Positions 1 to 12,599 of a stretch of 64,000 nt of DNA are shown here, piece by piece. Source of the stretch: Liriodendron chinense. Lineage: Eukaryota; Streptophyta; Magnoliopsida; Magnoliales; Magnoliaceae. Under the pieces are notes generated by a model. That model ran no database searches. It saw nothing but the letters and a program-made list of their open reading frames with translations, and was not told where the DNA came from. The stretch covers positions 558,001-622,000 of the forward strand of contig PVNU02000853.1 in NCBI GenBank assembly GCA_003013855.2. The letters are read 5' to 3'. The first letter of the stretch is position 1. Every line of letters begins with the position of its first letter. Made by a program: the position numbers and the translations under genes.

Positions 1-1
1 A

Positions 2-3000
2 GGAGAGAATGAGGTACATAATGTTCCTCCAATGAGATCACTACGGGATTACCTACAACCTGCTCGTACAATTACACCTTCTTGCATAGTTCTACCAGCT
101 AACGGTGGGACCCTTAACATAAAACCAGGAGTAATCCAACTTTTACCTAAATTCCATGGGCTAGACTCTGACCGCCCATACTTACACTTGCAAGAATTCG
201 AAGAAGTGTTGGCCACCTTGCATTATCCCAATGTTTCTGGGGATACAATCAGACTTAAACTTTTTCCCTTCACCTTGAAAGAAAGAGCCAAAGATTGGCT
301 TCACTCTCTTAGACCATATTCGATTGGGTCATGGGTTGAGATGAACCGGGAATTCTTGAAAAAGTTCTTCCCGGCTCATAAAACAAACACTCTTCGAAGG
401 GCCATAATGAATTTCTCAGCTAAAGAGGGAGAATCATTCTTTCAATGTTGGGAAAGATTTAAGGAACTCCTGCTTGCTTGCCCACATCATGGCTATGAGA
501 GTTGGCGAGTTATAAATTTCTTCAATGATGGATTAAGTTCCAATATGCGCCAATTTGTGGAAATGATGTGCAATGGCGAGTTTATGAGTAAAAATCCAGA
601 TGATGCTTGGAGTTACTTGGACATGTTGGCTGAAAACGCCCAATCTTGGGATACCTCGGATAAACCCAAGAACCCCAAGCCTACTCAAGAGAAAGGAGGG
701 ATATATGTCCTTAAAGAGGAAGACGACGTGAATGCAAGGATAGCCAACCTCACAAGGAAGGTTGAGGCCATGGAACTTAGCAAAAATGGAGTTTCCAAGT
801 CCAAGGAAGCTGTTGAAACCACATGTGGGATTTGTCTCACCGACTTACACGCTACGCAAGATTGTCCCACAATTCCTGCATTTAAGGAAGTGCTGCAAGA
901 GACAGCCAATGCCACATATGGTTATCAACGGCCCTTCAATGGACCGGTAGGTAATACATACAATGAGAGTTGGAAGAACCACCCGAATTTCAGTTGGAAG
1001 AATGCTCCTACGGGCAATCCTACCAACTCCCAAAGAGGGCCACCCATGCAAAATATGGCCCCACCTCAATTCTCATTGGAGGATACCTTGAGAGCGTTTA
1101 TGCAAGGGCAAGCGCAAATAAATGAATCAAATCAGCAATTGTTCCAAGAGCTGAAAGTCTCGGTTGATGAGATTAAGGGATGCTTGAATGCTAGGGAAGG
1201 GACCTTTCCGGCCCAACCTCAGCCCAATCCAAAGCAAGTACATGAAGTAAGCATCCCTAATCCTTCCAACCAAAACATGGAGCAAGCTAAATCCATTACC
1301 ACCCTTAGAAGTGGTAAACAAATTGACAAAACTATTCCGGTGAAAGCCGATGAGCCTAATGATCCGGTAAATTCTGAGGATGAAAATGGATCTAACTTAG
1401 CCCCACAACAACCGGAACGCATTTACAAGCCCATAGCACCTTTCCCATCGAGATTGGTTGCCCCAAAATCTCTCCCAAATTCTCAAGATATTTTAGAGAT
1501 TTTCAGACAAGTCAAGATCAATATCCCTTTGCTTGATGCCATCAAACAAATTCCCTCTTATGCCAAGTTTCTAAAAGACCTATGCACAACAAAACGCAAA
1601 TATAATGTGCAGCAAAAGGCCTTCCTAACTGAGCAAGTTAGTGCCATCCTCACTCAAAAGACTCCCCCAAAATTCAAAGATCCCGGTAGTCCCACCGTCT
1701 CATGTATCATTGGAGACTACCGGATTGAACGTGCCTTGTTAGACTTGGGGGCAAGTGTGAACTTGATCCCATACTCGGTATATGAACAATTGGGTCTTGG
1801 TGAATTAAAACCCACCAAAACCACATTGCAACTCGCTGATAGATCTATCCGTGTACCGAGGGGGATAGTTGAGGATGTTCTAGTCCAAGTTGACAAATTC
1901 TACTACCCGGTAGATTTTATAGTCTTGGACACACAACTGGTTTTGGATGCTAGCACCCAAATACCGGTGATATTAGGCCGCCCATTCCTTGCCACATCAA
2001 ACGCAATCATCAATTGCCGGAATGGGGTGATGCAATTATCTTTTGGAAACATGACACTAGAGGTGAATGTATTTCACCTGGGTAAAAGACATAGGGATGT
2101 CGATGATGATGAGTTCTTCGATGTAAACATGCTTGAAACCTTTGAAGAAGAAGAACTCCTCCAACTTGAACCACTAGAAAGTTTGGAGACATGCTTAGCA
2201 CACTTCATGGATTCTAAAGACCCTATCATTAGTGAGATTGTGCATGCATTAAATATAGAAAGACCGGTAGTTGATACTAGCCGGTGGAGGCCCCATTTTG
2301 AAAAATTGCCACCAACCACATCAAGGCCTCTACCGTCTAGCATCAAACCACCGAAGCTTGACCTCAAACCATTGCCATCCGAGCTTAAATATGTATATCT
2401 GGGTCAAGAGGAAACTTTCCTAGTTGTCATTGCCTCCCACCTAGAAAAAGACCAAGAGCTCAAGTTGATTGAGTTACTCAAAAAACACCGGGAAGCCATA
2501 GGTTGGACAATAGCGGATCTCAAAGGGATAGATCCTTCGGTTTGCACTCACCGTATACACCTTGAAGAAAACGCAAAAATGACTAGACAACCTCAAAGAC
2601 GGCTAAATCCAAACATGATGGAGGTTGTCAAAGCCGAAGTGTTAAAGCTATTGGATGTGGGTATCATCTACCCCATCTCAGATAGCCAATGGGTGAGTCC
2701 TACCCAAGTTGTCCCCAAGAAATCTGGTATTACCATCATTGAAAACGCCAACAACGAGCTTATACCGACTAGGATGACCACCGGTTGGCGTATGTGCATT
2801 GATTATAGGAAGCTCAATACGGTCACTAGGAAAGACCACTTCCCTCTCCCATTTATGGACCAAATTTTGGAGAGGTTGGCAGGCCATCCCTACTATTGCT
2901 TCCTAGATGGCTATTCCGGATACAACCAAATTGAGATAGCTCCGGAAGACCAAGAGAAAACCACATTTACATGCCCGTTTGGTACCTTCGCCTACCGAAG

Positions 3001-3886
3001 GATGCCATTCGGGTTATGCAATGCACCCGCCACATTCCAACGATGCATGTAAAGTATTTTCTCAGACATGGTGGGTGAGTTTCTTGAGGTGTTCATGGAT
3101 GACTTCTCTGTTTTTGGTTGTACATTTGATGAGTGCCTCGAGCACTTGAAGTTGGTCTTAATGAGGTGTGAGGAAAAGCAACTTGTATTAAACTGGGAAA
3201 AGTGCCACTTTATGGTACAAAGAGGAATAGTCCTTGGACACATCATCTCGTCCAATGGAATAGAGGTAGACCAGGCAAAAATTGACATAATCTCCAATCT
3301 ACCACCACCCAATAGCATACGCGATGTGCGGTCCTTCCTGGGACACGCCGGTTTCTATCGAAGGTTTATAAAGGACTTTAGTCACATCTCAAGGCCTTTA
3401 TGCAACCTTCTACAAAAGGAGAACCAATTTGAGTGGAGTACCGAATGTCAATTAGCTTTTTCAAAGCTAAAAGACATGTTGACAACCGCTCCTATCATGC
3501 AACCACCAGATTGGTCCATTCCTTTTGAGTTGATGTGCGATGCGAGCGATTTTGCTATTGGGGCGGTGTTAGGCCAAAAGAAGGATAAAAAAGCCCCATG
3601 TCATCTACTACGCGAGTAGGACCTTGAATCCTGCCCAAGTTAATTATTCAACTACGGAGAAAGAGCTCCTAGCTGTCATCTTTGCCTTGGACAAATTCAG
3701 GCCATACTTAATAGGATCCAAAGTTATTGTTTATACGGATCATGCGGCACTGAAATACCTTCTTTCTAAGAAGGATGCTAAGCCCCGTTTGCTAAGATGG
3801 ATCCTACTCCTTCAAGAATTCAATTTGGAGATCAAAGATAAGAAGGGGGTAGAAAATGTGGTCGCGGATCATCTATCCCGCCTAGT
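2..3886 (+). pseudogene. Element A gag-protease-RT-RNase H (N-terminus off window, broken)
   Basis: One polyprotein frame enters the window from the left. In order I see the retrotransposon gag domain (about nt 150-640), a CCHC zinc knuckle (CGICLTDLHATQDC, near nt 827), an aspartic protease with DLGAS near nt 1742, reverse transcriptase with LDGYSGYNQ near 2906 and FMDD near 3096, and RNase H with CDASDFAIG near 3537 and TDHAALKYLL near 3738. The frame has an in-frame stop at 3050-3052 and a +1 shift near 3590 in an A-rich run. The frame then reaches 3886, where element B begins between RNase H and integrase; integrase resumes at 14170. Gag would package the RNA and pol would copy and integrate it, but this copy cannot make an intact polyprotein. 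Confidence 0.92.
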
Positions 3887-4672
3887 TGTTCGCTTCCCCA
3901 AGTGTAGGGTTGCGATGTAGTAATAAACTCGGTAATACCGAGGTCGATCCACAGGGACTTATGTAGGATGTCACAAATTCATCCACAAGTTTCTATTGAA
4001 GCTAACAATCAAAGTTTGAATAGAATGTGTGCGATTAACAGTTTAAGCTAAATTGAATGTAAACAATTATAAGAAGGCACTAGGGGTTCGAGGATTCACT
4101 TGTAGCAATCCTCGATGTTCAATCCGCTGTGGTTTCCCATTCTCTCAACTAGAATCACCAGTCAGGTCTATCTAGTCGGATAATAGAACTGTTAAACCAG
4201 AAGTCTGTAACATGTAAGTTCTGTGCATAAAGTTCACTCAACTCTAGGCTGATCTGAGCATGCTCATTGCATAGGTCATTCACCTTTTCTATAGGTCCAA
4301 TTCCCAATCATAACCATCCTCAAGTCTTCTCACAAGACAAGGCTAGATCATGATTTGAACTGGATTCAAATTATATGCACAGTCCATACATATTCCAGAT
4401 AATCAATCAAAACTAGAACTTTGGCATGAAGCCCCTTTATGAAGAGCTTGGTACTAGAGCGCACTCCAATTCCTCGGATCATACAGGTCTAGACCGTTGC
4501 AAACAAATTAAGAAGATAAGTAATTCATCCAAACATCCATGAGTCATCACAAGACTAAGAGAAATTACTTAAAAACTTGTATAAACTTCAAACCTTAGTT
4601 CATAATCATGAATTCCAAACTGAAAACCACTTAACTACGAATTAAAACATCTTGGATACACTACAAGCTTCA

Positions 4673-4694
4673 CCTCTTAGCCCTAGCTAAGAGG
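4673..4694 (-). other. LTR stem-loop downstream of TATA (B, 3' LTR)
   Basis: Perfect 9-bp inverted repeat with a 4-nt loop, about 160 bp downstream of the TATA box and therefore expected in the transcript leader. The minus-strand form is CCTCTTAGC-TAGG-GCTAAGAGG. Confidence 0.75.
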
Positions 4695-4853
4695 TTTAGC
4701 TGCTCATGATCCAAGGAAACATGAAACAACTACAAAAAGCATGAAAACAGCAAAGCAAACCAAAAGGAGTTGTGAAACTCCAATCTTCACTTCCACAGCC
4801 TCCAACCTCGCTTGAGCCCTTCTAGGATGCCCTAGGAACGATCCCTAGGTGTC

Positions 4854-4861
4854 CTTTTATA
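4854..4861 (-). promoter_or_regulatory. TATA box of B 3' LTR
   Basis: TATAAAAG on the minus strand, followed by the conserved GGACACCTAGG. It marks the U3/R area. The palindrome array lies about 100-330 bp upstream in the element sense. Confidence 0.75.
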
Positions 4862-4964
4862 GTCTGGAAGCTCCACAACTTCGGAAGAATCGAGAACTTG
4901 CGTAACACTTACGCAGCGCAGAGAAAATCGGGATGAAATTAGAAATTTCTAACTCAGTACGCAT

Positions 4965-5188
4965 GGCCGACCGGTCTTGACCGGTCGGCCTCAAGTGAAA
5001 ATACTCCAGCAGGTATGCCCGATCGGTCAAGACCGGTCGGGCCTTGTAGAACTGTAATCCAGCAAGCCACTCCGACCGGTCAAGACCGGTCGGATGTTTT
5101 TCTTCTCATTGCAGCAACACTGACCGACCGGTCTTGACCGGTCGGTCCTATTCATGCTTCCTTGGCCGACCGGTCACGACCGGTCAGC
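4965..5188 (-). repeat. Palindrome array in U3 (B, 3' LTR)
   Basis: Five copies of a 22-26-bp palindrome with core CCGACCGGTC-N2-GACCGGTCGG, spaced about 45-55 bp apart. The outer arm bases differ from copy to copy, but four of the five copies remain self-complementary (GGCC/GGCC, GCCC/GGGC, TCC/GGA, GACC/GGTC); the GCCC copy has one arm mismatch here (GATCGG for GACCGG). Confidence 0.9.
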
Positions 5189-5445
5189 ACTTTTTCTTCT
5201 TTGCTTTCTTCTCTTTCTCTCTTCTTTTCTCTTCTTTCCTTGCTTTCTTCTCTTCGATCTTCCTTCAATACTTCATCCTATGGTCTTCAATACTTGTAAG
5301 GAGCCTCATTTAGCTTTCAAATGATGAGCTCTCCATCTTGTCCCTACAATCACACATCATGCATTAAGTTAGTTCTTTAAACGTATATATCGTGCATAAT
5401 GAGTGATGCATTGGGGTTAGAATATGCATAATTATGAGCTCAACA

Positions 5446-5457
5446 CACCCCCCAACC
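5446..5457 (-). other. Polypurine tract of element B
   Basis: GGTTGGGGGGTG on the minus strand, directly against the 3' LTR. It is the expected primer site for plus-strand DNA synthesis. Confidence 0.85.
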
Positions 5458-6592
5458 AGCATTTTGCTAGTCCCGAGCAAAACATGCGTGAAACTAATTC
5501 CATCCTTTAAAACTCAACTCTCTTTCAGAAACCATCCTTCTATACATTCCAAGGTTCATAAGCTTAAGATTCAGAAACATTAGGCAACAGAGGTTGAAAC
5601 CGTAAACTCTCAAAACATAATAAGCATTCATATGAAATTCCCGCCGATTGGTTGATAAATAGAAAGATTAGAACAAATTTAACCTAGTGTGGGTAGTGAA
5701 AATTCATCTCACGAGTTTTTAGGATTATCTTCTTCATAGATCAAGTAGACTATAGAACTCAAGGTACATAGAGCCATATCAAGCCAAAGACAGGAATTTG
5801 CCTTACCGTCCTTCCGACGACTTTCACACTACGTCCCATTTCCGGCTTTGGTTACGGGTAGACCATCCCCCGGTTGGTAGTAGGTAGCCCTAATCGGAAT
5901 TCTCCACCATTTTTTTCACATTCCCAATTTCATCCTTCCTTTTCCTTTTCTCTTTTTTTTTTTTTTAAATTAGATAGGATTTTTAAAAATCCATATCTTT
6001 CATTATTTTCCCATGGACAAGGATGGACAAAGTACCCCGGCCTGATTTCTCAATACCTTAATTCAAAGTCTAGCTAATCCATAAATCACATAATCCCTTC
6101 AACTCATGAAAATCGTGTAATGTGAACTAGGTGTAAAGATGTTCAGATTTTCTATCAATCACAAAATAGGGGAGTTCACATATAAAAACCATTATGCTGT
6201 GAGGAATTCCAGACTTCCAGCCCTATACACTTCATATCTCCTCCTCTTATGCTCATATCAACTCGAATGCCTAGAACCAGTGTTTTCCAAAAGAGTTTCA
6301 AATTTTTGAAAAATCGAAAAAATTTCCACATGATTGCTTGAAATGTTGCAAATCGCTGAATTCATCCAAGAGATCCTACACCCCCCAACCAAATCTTGCA
6401 TTGTCCTCAATGTAAAAGATGTGCAATGAGCAAAACATGAGAGCAATTTGAAAATAAAAGGGAGTGAGGAAAGATAGTACCTAAGAGAGTGAAAAGTGAA
6501 GATCTTCCTCCTTCTAACAAACCTATGAAAACGAAAACAAAAGCAGCAAAATCCTAATCCTAACTACTCTATACCTCCATCAGACTAAGAGA
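5458..6592 (-). other. 3' non-coding region of element B, with internal second PPT motif
   Basis: About 1.1 kb between the integrase stop and the PPT, with no credible ORF and no env-like gene. It holds a second GGTTGGGGGGTG at 6379-6390 (minus), preceded by ACATTGAGGACAATG. It also holds a palindrome GGATTTTTAAAAATCC (near 5980) and a block around 5810-5880 that contains a CGTC-GGAAG-GACG hairpin. The same blocks occur in A, H and I. Confidence 0.8.
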
Positions 6593-9500
6593 TCAATCAT
6601 CCTGATACACAGGATCATTCAGAGGTATGGACATACCTTCTGAAGGGAAGTTCTCAAAGAACGGCTTTAATCGCTGCCCATTTGCTTTAAAAATGTTGCC
6701 GTTCCTTGGATTTAATAACTCAACAGTCCCATATGGATAGACAGTTTGCACAATGTAGGGACCGGTCCACCGAGATCTCAATTTTCCCGGAAATAGATGT
6801 AAGCGAGAATTATACATGAGGACTTTTTGATTTATCGTGAATGTCTTGCGAAGAATATTCTTATCATGGAATATCTTCGTCTTGTCCTTGTAAATTCTTG
6901 CATTCTCATAAGCTTCATTACGGATTTCTGCAAGTTCATTCAATTGTAGTTTGCGTAACGAGCTTGCCTTGTCAGGATTGAAATTTATCTTCTTAATAGC
7001 CCAATACGCCTTATGTTCCAACTCCACAGGTAAGTGACAAGCCTTCCCATAGACAAGTCTATAGGGAGACATTCCAATAGGAGTTTTAAAGGCAGTACGG
7101 TAAGCCCAAAGCGCATCGGTAAGTCAAACTGACCAATCCTTGCGATCAGGATGCACCGTTTTCTCTAAAATGTGTTTAATCTCTCTATTGGATATCTCAG
7201 CTTGTCCACTAGTTTGTGGGTGATAGGGAGTGCTCACTTTGTGCGTTACGCCATATTTCTTCATTAATGCTTCAAAAGGGCGATTGCAAAAGTGAGACCC
7301 TCCATCACTTATGATGACTCGAGGTGTTCCAAACCGGGAAAGAATGTTTTCTTTTAAGAATCGAATGACCGTTTTATGGTCATTATTCCGGCAAGGGATG
7401 GCCTCGACCCATTTGGAAACATAATCAACGGCAAGCAAGATGTATAAGTTTCCAAAAGAAGATGGGAATGGGCCCATGAAATCGATGCCCCAACAATAAA
7501 AATTTCGATAATTAAGATGGGATTGAGTGGCATCATATTTCTACGGGAGATTCCTCCTAATTTCTGACAAGGTTCGCAAGCTTTGCAAAACTCATGTGTG
7601 TCTTTGAACATGGTGGGCCAATAAAACCCACATTGCAGAATTTTCGCTGTGGTCTTTTTAGCCGAAAAATGGCCACCACATGCTTGAGAATGACAGAAGG
7701 AGATGATACTTTGTTGCTCATCATCTGGGACACATCTCCTTATGATTTGGTCGGGACAATACTTGAACAAGTATGGGTCGTCCCATAGAAATTTCCGTAC
7801 CTCTGAGAAGAATCTATCCTTATCTTGCTTTTTCCAATATGTAGGAATTGTACCTGTAGCAAGATAATTAGCAATGTCCGCATACCATGGCAATTGGGAA
7901 ACAGCAAAAAGTTGTTCATCAGGGAACATGTCATTGATTGCAGTCGTTTCAGGGGAATCAGTGAGGACAAGTCGAGAGAGGTGGTCAGCTACTACATTCT
8001 CTACTCCTTTCTTATCACGTATTTCTAAGTCGAATTCTTGGAGTAGGAGAATCCATCTTAATAACCGTGGTTTAGCATCCTTCTTAGAGAGAAGATACTT
8101 AAGCGCGGCATGGTCAGTGAATACAATGATCTTGGATCCAATCAAGTAGGATCTGAACTTCTCCAAGGCAAAAACTACGGATAAAAGTTCCTTTTCAGTA
8201 GTGGTGTAGTTTGCCTGGGCTGAGTTTAGGGTTCTACTTGCATAGTAGATAACACATGGCTTTTTATCTTTTCTTTGGCCTAACACGGCCCCAATAGCAT
8301 AGTCGCTAGCATCGCACATAATCTCAAAAGGAAGGTTCCAATCAGGTGGTTGCATTATTGGGGCGCATGTCAACATGCCTTTAAGGGTGGTAAAGGCCTT
8401 TTGACATTCTTCACTCCACTCAAATGAATTTTCCTTTTGAAGTAGGTTGCATAAAGGACGAGAGAGTGAACTGAAATCCTTTATGAACCGTCTATAAAAT
8501 CCTGCATGTCCTAAAAAGGACCGTATATCTCGTATGCTTTTGCGTGGTGGGAGGTTAGAGATAAGGTCAATTTTCGCCTTGTCCACCTCAATTCCATTTT
8601 GTGAAACGATGTGACCAAGTACAATCCCCTTTTTAACCATGAAGTGGCACTTTTCCCAATTGAGCACAAGGTTCTTCTCTTCACATCTTTTTAGCACAGA
8701 TTTCAAGTGCTCAAGGCACTCATCAAAGCTACAACCGAATACGGAAAAATCATCCATGAAGACTTCGAGAATTGTCCCCACCATGTCAGAAAAGATGCTC
8801 ATCATACAACGCTGAAAAGTGGCAGGGGCATTACATAGTCCAAACGGCATCCGTCGATAGGCGAAAGTGCCGAATGGACATGTGAATGTAGTCTTTTCTT
8901 GGTCTTCACGGGCAATTTCTATTTGGTTGTACCCTGAATAGCCATCAAGGAAGCAAAAGTGGGAATGACCCGCCAACCGTTCTAAAATCTGATCAACAAA
9001 CGGTAGGGGGAAGTGGTCTTTCCTCGTGACAGTGTTTAGCTTCCTGTAGTCAATGCACATTCTCCAACCGGTAGTGACTCTAGTTGGTATGAGTTCATTA
9101 TTGGCATTGGTTACAATGGTTATTCCGGATTTCTTAGGCACCACTTGAGTTGGGCTCACCCATTGGCTATCAGATATTGGGTAAATGATACCTACATCCA
9201 ATAGTTTCACCACTTCGGCCTTAACCACATCCTTCATATTTGGATTTAGTCGTCTTTGTGGTTGCCGGGATGTCTTTGCATTTTCCTCAAGATGTATGCG
9301 GTGAGTGCAAATCAGTGGGTCCATGCCTTTGAGATCCGTAATTGTCCATCCGATGGCATTCTTGTGCTCTAATAGAGTGGCTATTAGCCTACTCTCTTGT
9401 TCCTCATCCAAGTGGGAAGAAATCACCACTGGATATGTCTCATCTTGACCTAAATAAACATATTTTAGCTCACTTGGCAATGGTTTTAGGTCGAGTTTTG

Positions 9501-10266
9501 GTGCCTTAATGTTGGATGGGAGGGCCTTGTTCTCATTTATAGGCAAAGGTTCAATTGGGGTCCTCCATCTTTTATTTTCACGCACCATCATCACATCAAG
9601 AATGGCATCCATCTCTTGTGTTGTATCATCATTCATATCATGGAGATGGGCCACACATGCCTCCAAAGGGTCGGAAAATAGTGACAAGGGGATTGTACCT
9701 TCCACGAATGATTCGATCATGTTTAATTCGTGGATATCATCATCAACTTCCCGCGGTTGTTTGCATAACTCAAATATGTTAAGCTCAAGGGTCATATTTC
9801 CAAAGGACATTTGTACAAGTCCGTTTCTACAATTGATAATGGCGTTTGAGGTAGCTAGAAATGGTCGTCCAAGTATGACGGGAATTTGAGTACCGGTGCC
9901 TATCACAGGATGTGTGTCCAAGACAATAAAATCTACTGGGTAGTAGAATTTATCAACTTGGACTAGAACATCCTCTACCATTCCTCTCGGTATCCGGATG
10001 GATCTATCAGCAAGTTGGAGTGTGGTTTTGGTGGGTTTCAATTCACCTAACCCAAGTTGTTCATAAACCGAGTATGGAATGAGATTCACACTTGCCCCCA
10101 AGTCGAGTAGGGCTTGTTTAATTTGGTAGTCTCCTATGATGCATGATATGGTTGGACTACCCGGATCTTTGTATTTTTGGGGCACCTCTTGTTTGATGAT
10201 GGCACTCAAATTCTCAGCCAAAAGCACTTTGTTGTGAACGTTATGTTTCCTTTTGATTGTACACAA
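6593..10266 (-). pseudogene. Element B protease-RT-RNase H-integrase (three lesions)
   Basis: Runs in the same frame as B gag but is separated from it by an in-frame TAA at 10267-10269, where copies I and H have a Glu codon. From the left of the protein I see protease with DLGAS at residues 55-59, RT with LDGYSGYNQ and FMDD (about residue 505), RNase H with CDASDYAIG (about 650), and the integrase zinc domain (H-x6-H and CKACEPC, about 855-890). The integrase core follows with WGIDF, SDGG and the final Glu in GQAEIS. A one-base loss in a T run near 7500 shifts the frame, and a stop (TGA) lies at about 7124. The C-terminus ends NDPVYQDD at 6593, as in A, H and I. Few lesions fit the young age given by its LTRs. 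It is not expected to be autonomous. Confidence 0.93.
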
Positions 10267-12039
10267 TTACTTTAAAAATTTGGCATAAGATGGTATTTGT
10301 TTTATTGCATCCAACAGCGGAATGTTGATCTTCACCTGCTTGAAAACTTTCAGAATTTCCAAATTTTTATCTAAAGGTTTAGGTGAAATCAACCTTTGTG
10401 GAAATGGGGCAACCGGCTTGTATTGTCTTTCCGGTTCTTTCTCTTGTGGAATATTGTTTGGGCTATCATCCTCTTTGGGAGTTTCCGGATCCTTAGGCTT
10501 GGGAGCCTTCACCGGATTGGATTTATCAATTTCTTTCCCACTTCTCAAAGTGGTGATAGCTTGGACATGTTCCGTATGGTGGGAGGATGAGCTTGCATCT
10601 TGTATCTCATACTGGGTCCTTGGGTTAGGAAGAGTTTGAGCAGGAAGTGTGCCCTTCTCTCTACCACTCAGGTGAGCTTCAACTCTAGCCAGAGATGTTT
10701 TCAATTCATTAATGGCTTGGTTTGAATTTTGATTGAATTTCAATTGCTCTTGCATGAACCCATCTATTTTTAGAGAATTTGTCTTGTTATACTCATTCTG
10801 GACCAATACGAGTGCACCCAACATCTCTTCTAGTGATACTTTTGGAGTGTTGTTTGCATTTGCAGTGGGTCCATTCCTCCAACTGAAGTTGGGATGGTTC
10901 TTCCAATTAGGATTATACGTGTTTGAGTTTGGAGCACCATATTGCTGCTGATAACTGTTTATGGCATTTGTTTGTTCTTGTAAGATGCTTTGGACTGCTG
11001 AAATTATGGGACAATCTGGTGTAGCATGTTGATTTCCAGCACAAATTCCACAAACAGTTTCAACCTCAGTGGAGTTGATTGTTTCTCCTTTCCTTAATTC
11101 CATGGCTTCGACCTTTCTTGTAAGGCTAGCCAACCGTGCACTTATGCTATCTTCCTCTGATAAGACATACATTCCTCCCTTTTCCTTTTGTTGACCAATC
11201 TTGGAATTTGTTGGTTTAGATGTGTCCCAAGATTGTGCACTTTCAGCCAATTCTTCCAGATAATCCCATGCTTCATCAGCTTCCTTATTCATGAACTCCC
11301 CATTACACATCATCTCTATAAATTGGCGCATGGATGGAATCAGTCCTTCATAGAAAAAACTTATAATCCGCCAATTTTCATAGCCATGATGTGGGCATGC
11401 GTTTAATAGGTCCTTGAATCTCTCCCAACATTGGGAAAAGGTTTCATCCTCCTTTTGGGCAAAGTTCATGATAAGGCGCTTAAGCATGTTCGTTTTGTGA
11501 GTAGGGAAGAATTTTTTTATGAATTCTCTGTGCATATCATTCCATGACCCAATTGATCTTGGCCTCAATGCATAAAGCCAACCCTTGGCTTTATCCTTAA
11601 GAGTGAAAGGGAAGAATTTAAGTCTTACTACATCTTCAGTCACATTTGCAAAGTGCATGGTGGTGATTACCTCATCAAACTCCCTAAGGTGTTGATAGGC
11701 ACTTTCACTGTCTAAACCATGGAATTTAGGGAGAAGATTGATCACTCCCGGTTTCAAATCCACATTCCCTGCATTTGGTGGAAATACTATGCATGAGGGA
11801 GTGCTCGTTCTTGCAGGTTGCAAGAAATCACGTAAAGTCCTAGGTCGGGGAACATTCTCAACCACATTCTCCCCTGTTTCGGTTTGATTTTGAACCGGGT
11901 TAGGTTGATTTGTAGCCATACTTTCAGATAAAATTGGAGAATCTAGATGTCTCCTAACACGTGGCTCTCTATCAATGCCTTCTACTATCCCCCCTTCACT
12001 TATGAGTCGGTTATTGGAATCCCGAGCCCAATGTGGCAT
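10267..12039 (-). CDS. Element B Gag (590 aa, ends at a stop replacing a Glu codon)
   Basis: Starts at the ATG of MPHWARDSNN, the same start seen in F, H and I. It has a basic/acidic N-terminus, then the retrotransposon gag domain (PKFHGLDSES to PHHGYENWR, about residues 95-215), and a CCHC knuckle (CGICAGNQHATPDC, about residue 330). A charged, proline-rich linker follows, then the conserved IPLLDAIKQIPSYAKFLK end. In copy I gag continues without a stop into protease, so gag and pol are ancestrally one frame and the TAA here is probably a nonsense change (GAA to TAA). Gag would form virus-like particles in the cytoplasm and bind the RNA genome. This is the longest undamaged gag in the window. 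Confidence 0.92.
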   Translation of the reverse strand: MPHWARDSNNRLISEGGIVEGIDREPRVRRHLDSPILSESMATNQPNPVQNQTETGENVVENVPRPRTLRDFLQPARTSTPSCIVFPPNAGNVDLKPGVINLLPKFHGLDSESAYQHLREFDEVITTMHFANVTEDVVRLKFFPFTLKDKAKGWLYALRPRSIGSWNDMHREFIKKFFPTHKTNMLKRLIMNFAQKEDETFSQCWERFKDLLNACPHHGYENWRIISFFYEGLIPSMRQFIEMMCNGEFMNKEADEAWDYLEELAESAQSWDTSKPTNSKIGQQKEKGGMYVLSEEDSISARLASLTRKVEAMELRKGETINSTEVETVCGICAGNQHATPDCPIISAVQSILQEQTNAINSYQQQYGAPNSNTYNPNWKNHPNFSWRNGPTANANNTPKVSLEEMLGALVLVQNEYNKTNSLKIDGFMQEQLKFNQNSNQAINELKTSLARVEAHLSGREKGTLPAQTLPNPRTQYEIQDASSSSHHTEHVQAITTLRSGKEIDKSNPVKAPKPKDPETPKEDDSPNNIPQEKEPERQYKPVAPFPQRLISPKPLDKNLEILKVFKQVKINIPLLDAIKQIPSYAKFLK

Positions 12040-12581
12040 GCAAAATCAAAAATAAGAAACAAAAAGGAAAAAGAATTCTTCCTTCTTTTTCTTTACTCTT
12101 CTCTAAGACCGAAGCACAAGGTGTCTTGCAATGGCTAGGCCAGAAACAAAGATAGAGACCGATTTCTCCTGGTCAATAGGGGTTCAGAGAACACCCCACC
12201 CACTCTTTGAATCTTTTGAGAAAAGGTGCAGAAAAAGGAGAAAGAGGAGTAGAGATGAGAAAAGAAATCCCTGAGCACAAGGTGATCCAAGACGGCAGAG
12301 CCGACCAATAGGAATCCAGGTGGCAAAAAGGCCAACCTTTCAGAGATCCAAAAGGAGTCTCCACCCACTCTACAAGAGATGAATAAAATAAGAATGACTA
12401 GGAGAAGGAGAAGAGTAAGGTTTTAGAAGGATAGAACCTGATTCGCACTTGAAATCCTTGAATCTTCTTCAGCTTCCTAGAAATCCTTGAAAAAATCAAA
12501 TAAACAAACTAAGTTAGTTCTAAAAATCTAAAAGAGTCCTAAATAGATACTAATTTCAGAAATTTGTGAAAACCGTCAAGG
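12040..12581 (-). other. Leader of element B between PBS and gag
   Basis: About 540 bp with no ATG-initiated ORF of note. Just after the PBS lies a pyrimidine-rich stretch ending in CAG (TTTTTC...CAG), then blocks shared with F, H and I such as AAAGATTCAAAGAGTGGGTG. Two overlapping open frames here lack an ATG. Confidence 0.7.
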
Positions 12582-12599
12582 TCCCCGGCAACGGCGCCA
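12582..12599 (-). other. Primer-binding site of element B (tRNA-Asp)
   Basis: TGGCGCCGTTGCCGGGGA on the minus strand, six bases after the 5' LTR. It is complementary to the 3' end of plant tRNA-Asp, the usual primer of the Athila lineage. Confidence 0.9.

Larger units (their letters stand above)
3887..5445 (-). repeat. 3' LTR of element B
   Basis: 1559 bp, reading TGTTGAGCTC...GCGAACA on the minus strand. It holds, in element order, a pyrimidine/purine-biased stretch, five palindromes (4965-5188), a TATA box (4854-4861), a stem-loop (4673-4694) and the U5 end with a short inverted repeat (ctcggt/accgag, seen on the plus strand near 3929-3942). It is the same length as its partner LTR. Confidence 0.96.

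Noticed and set aside
4965..5188. CRISPR-like array from regularly spaced palindromes
   Set aside because: The setting is a plant LTR with only about five copies. The spacers are the same in every LTR of an element, and no cas genes are present.
10267..10269. Programmed stop between gag and pol in B
   Set aside because: In copy I the codon is Glu and the frame runs through; the bases around it show no readthrough context shared with other copies, so a point mutation is simpler.
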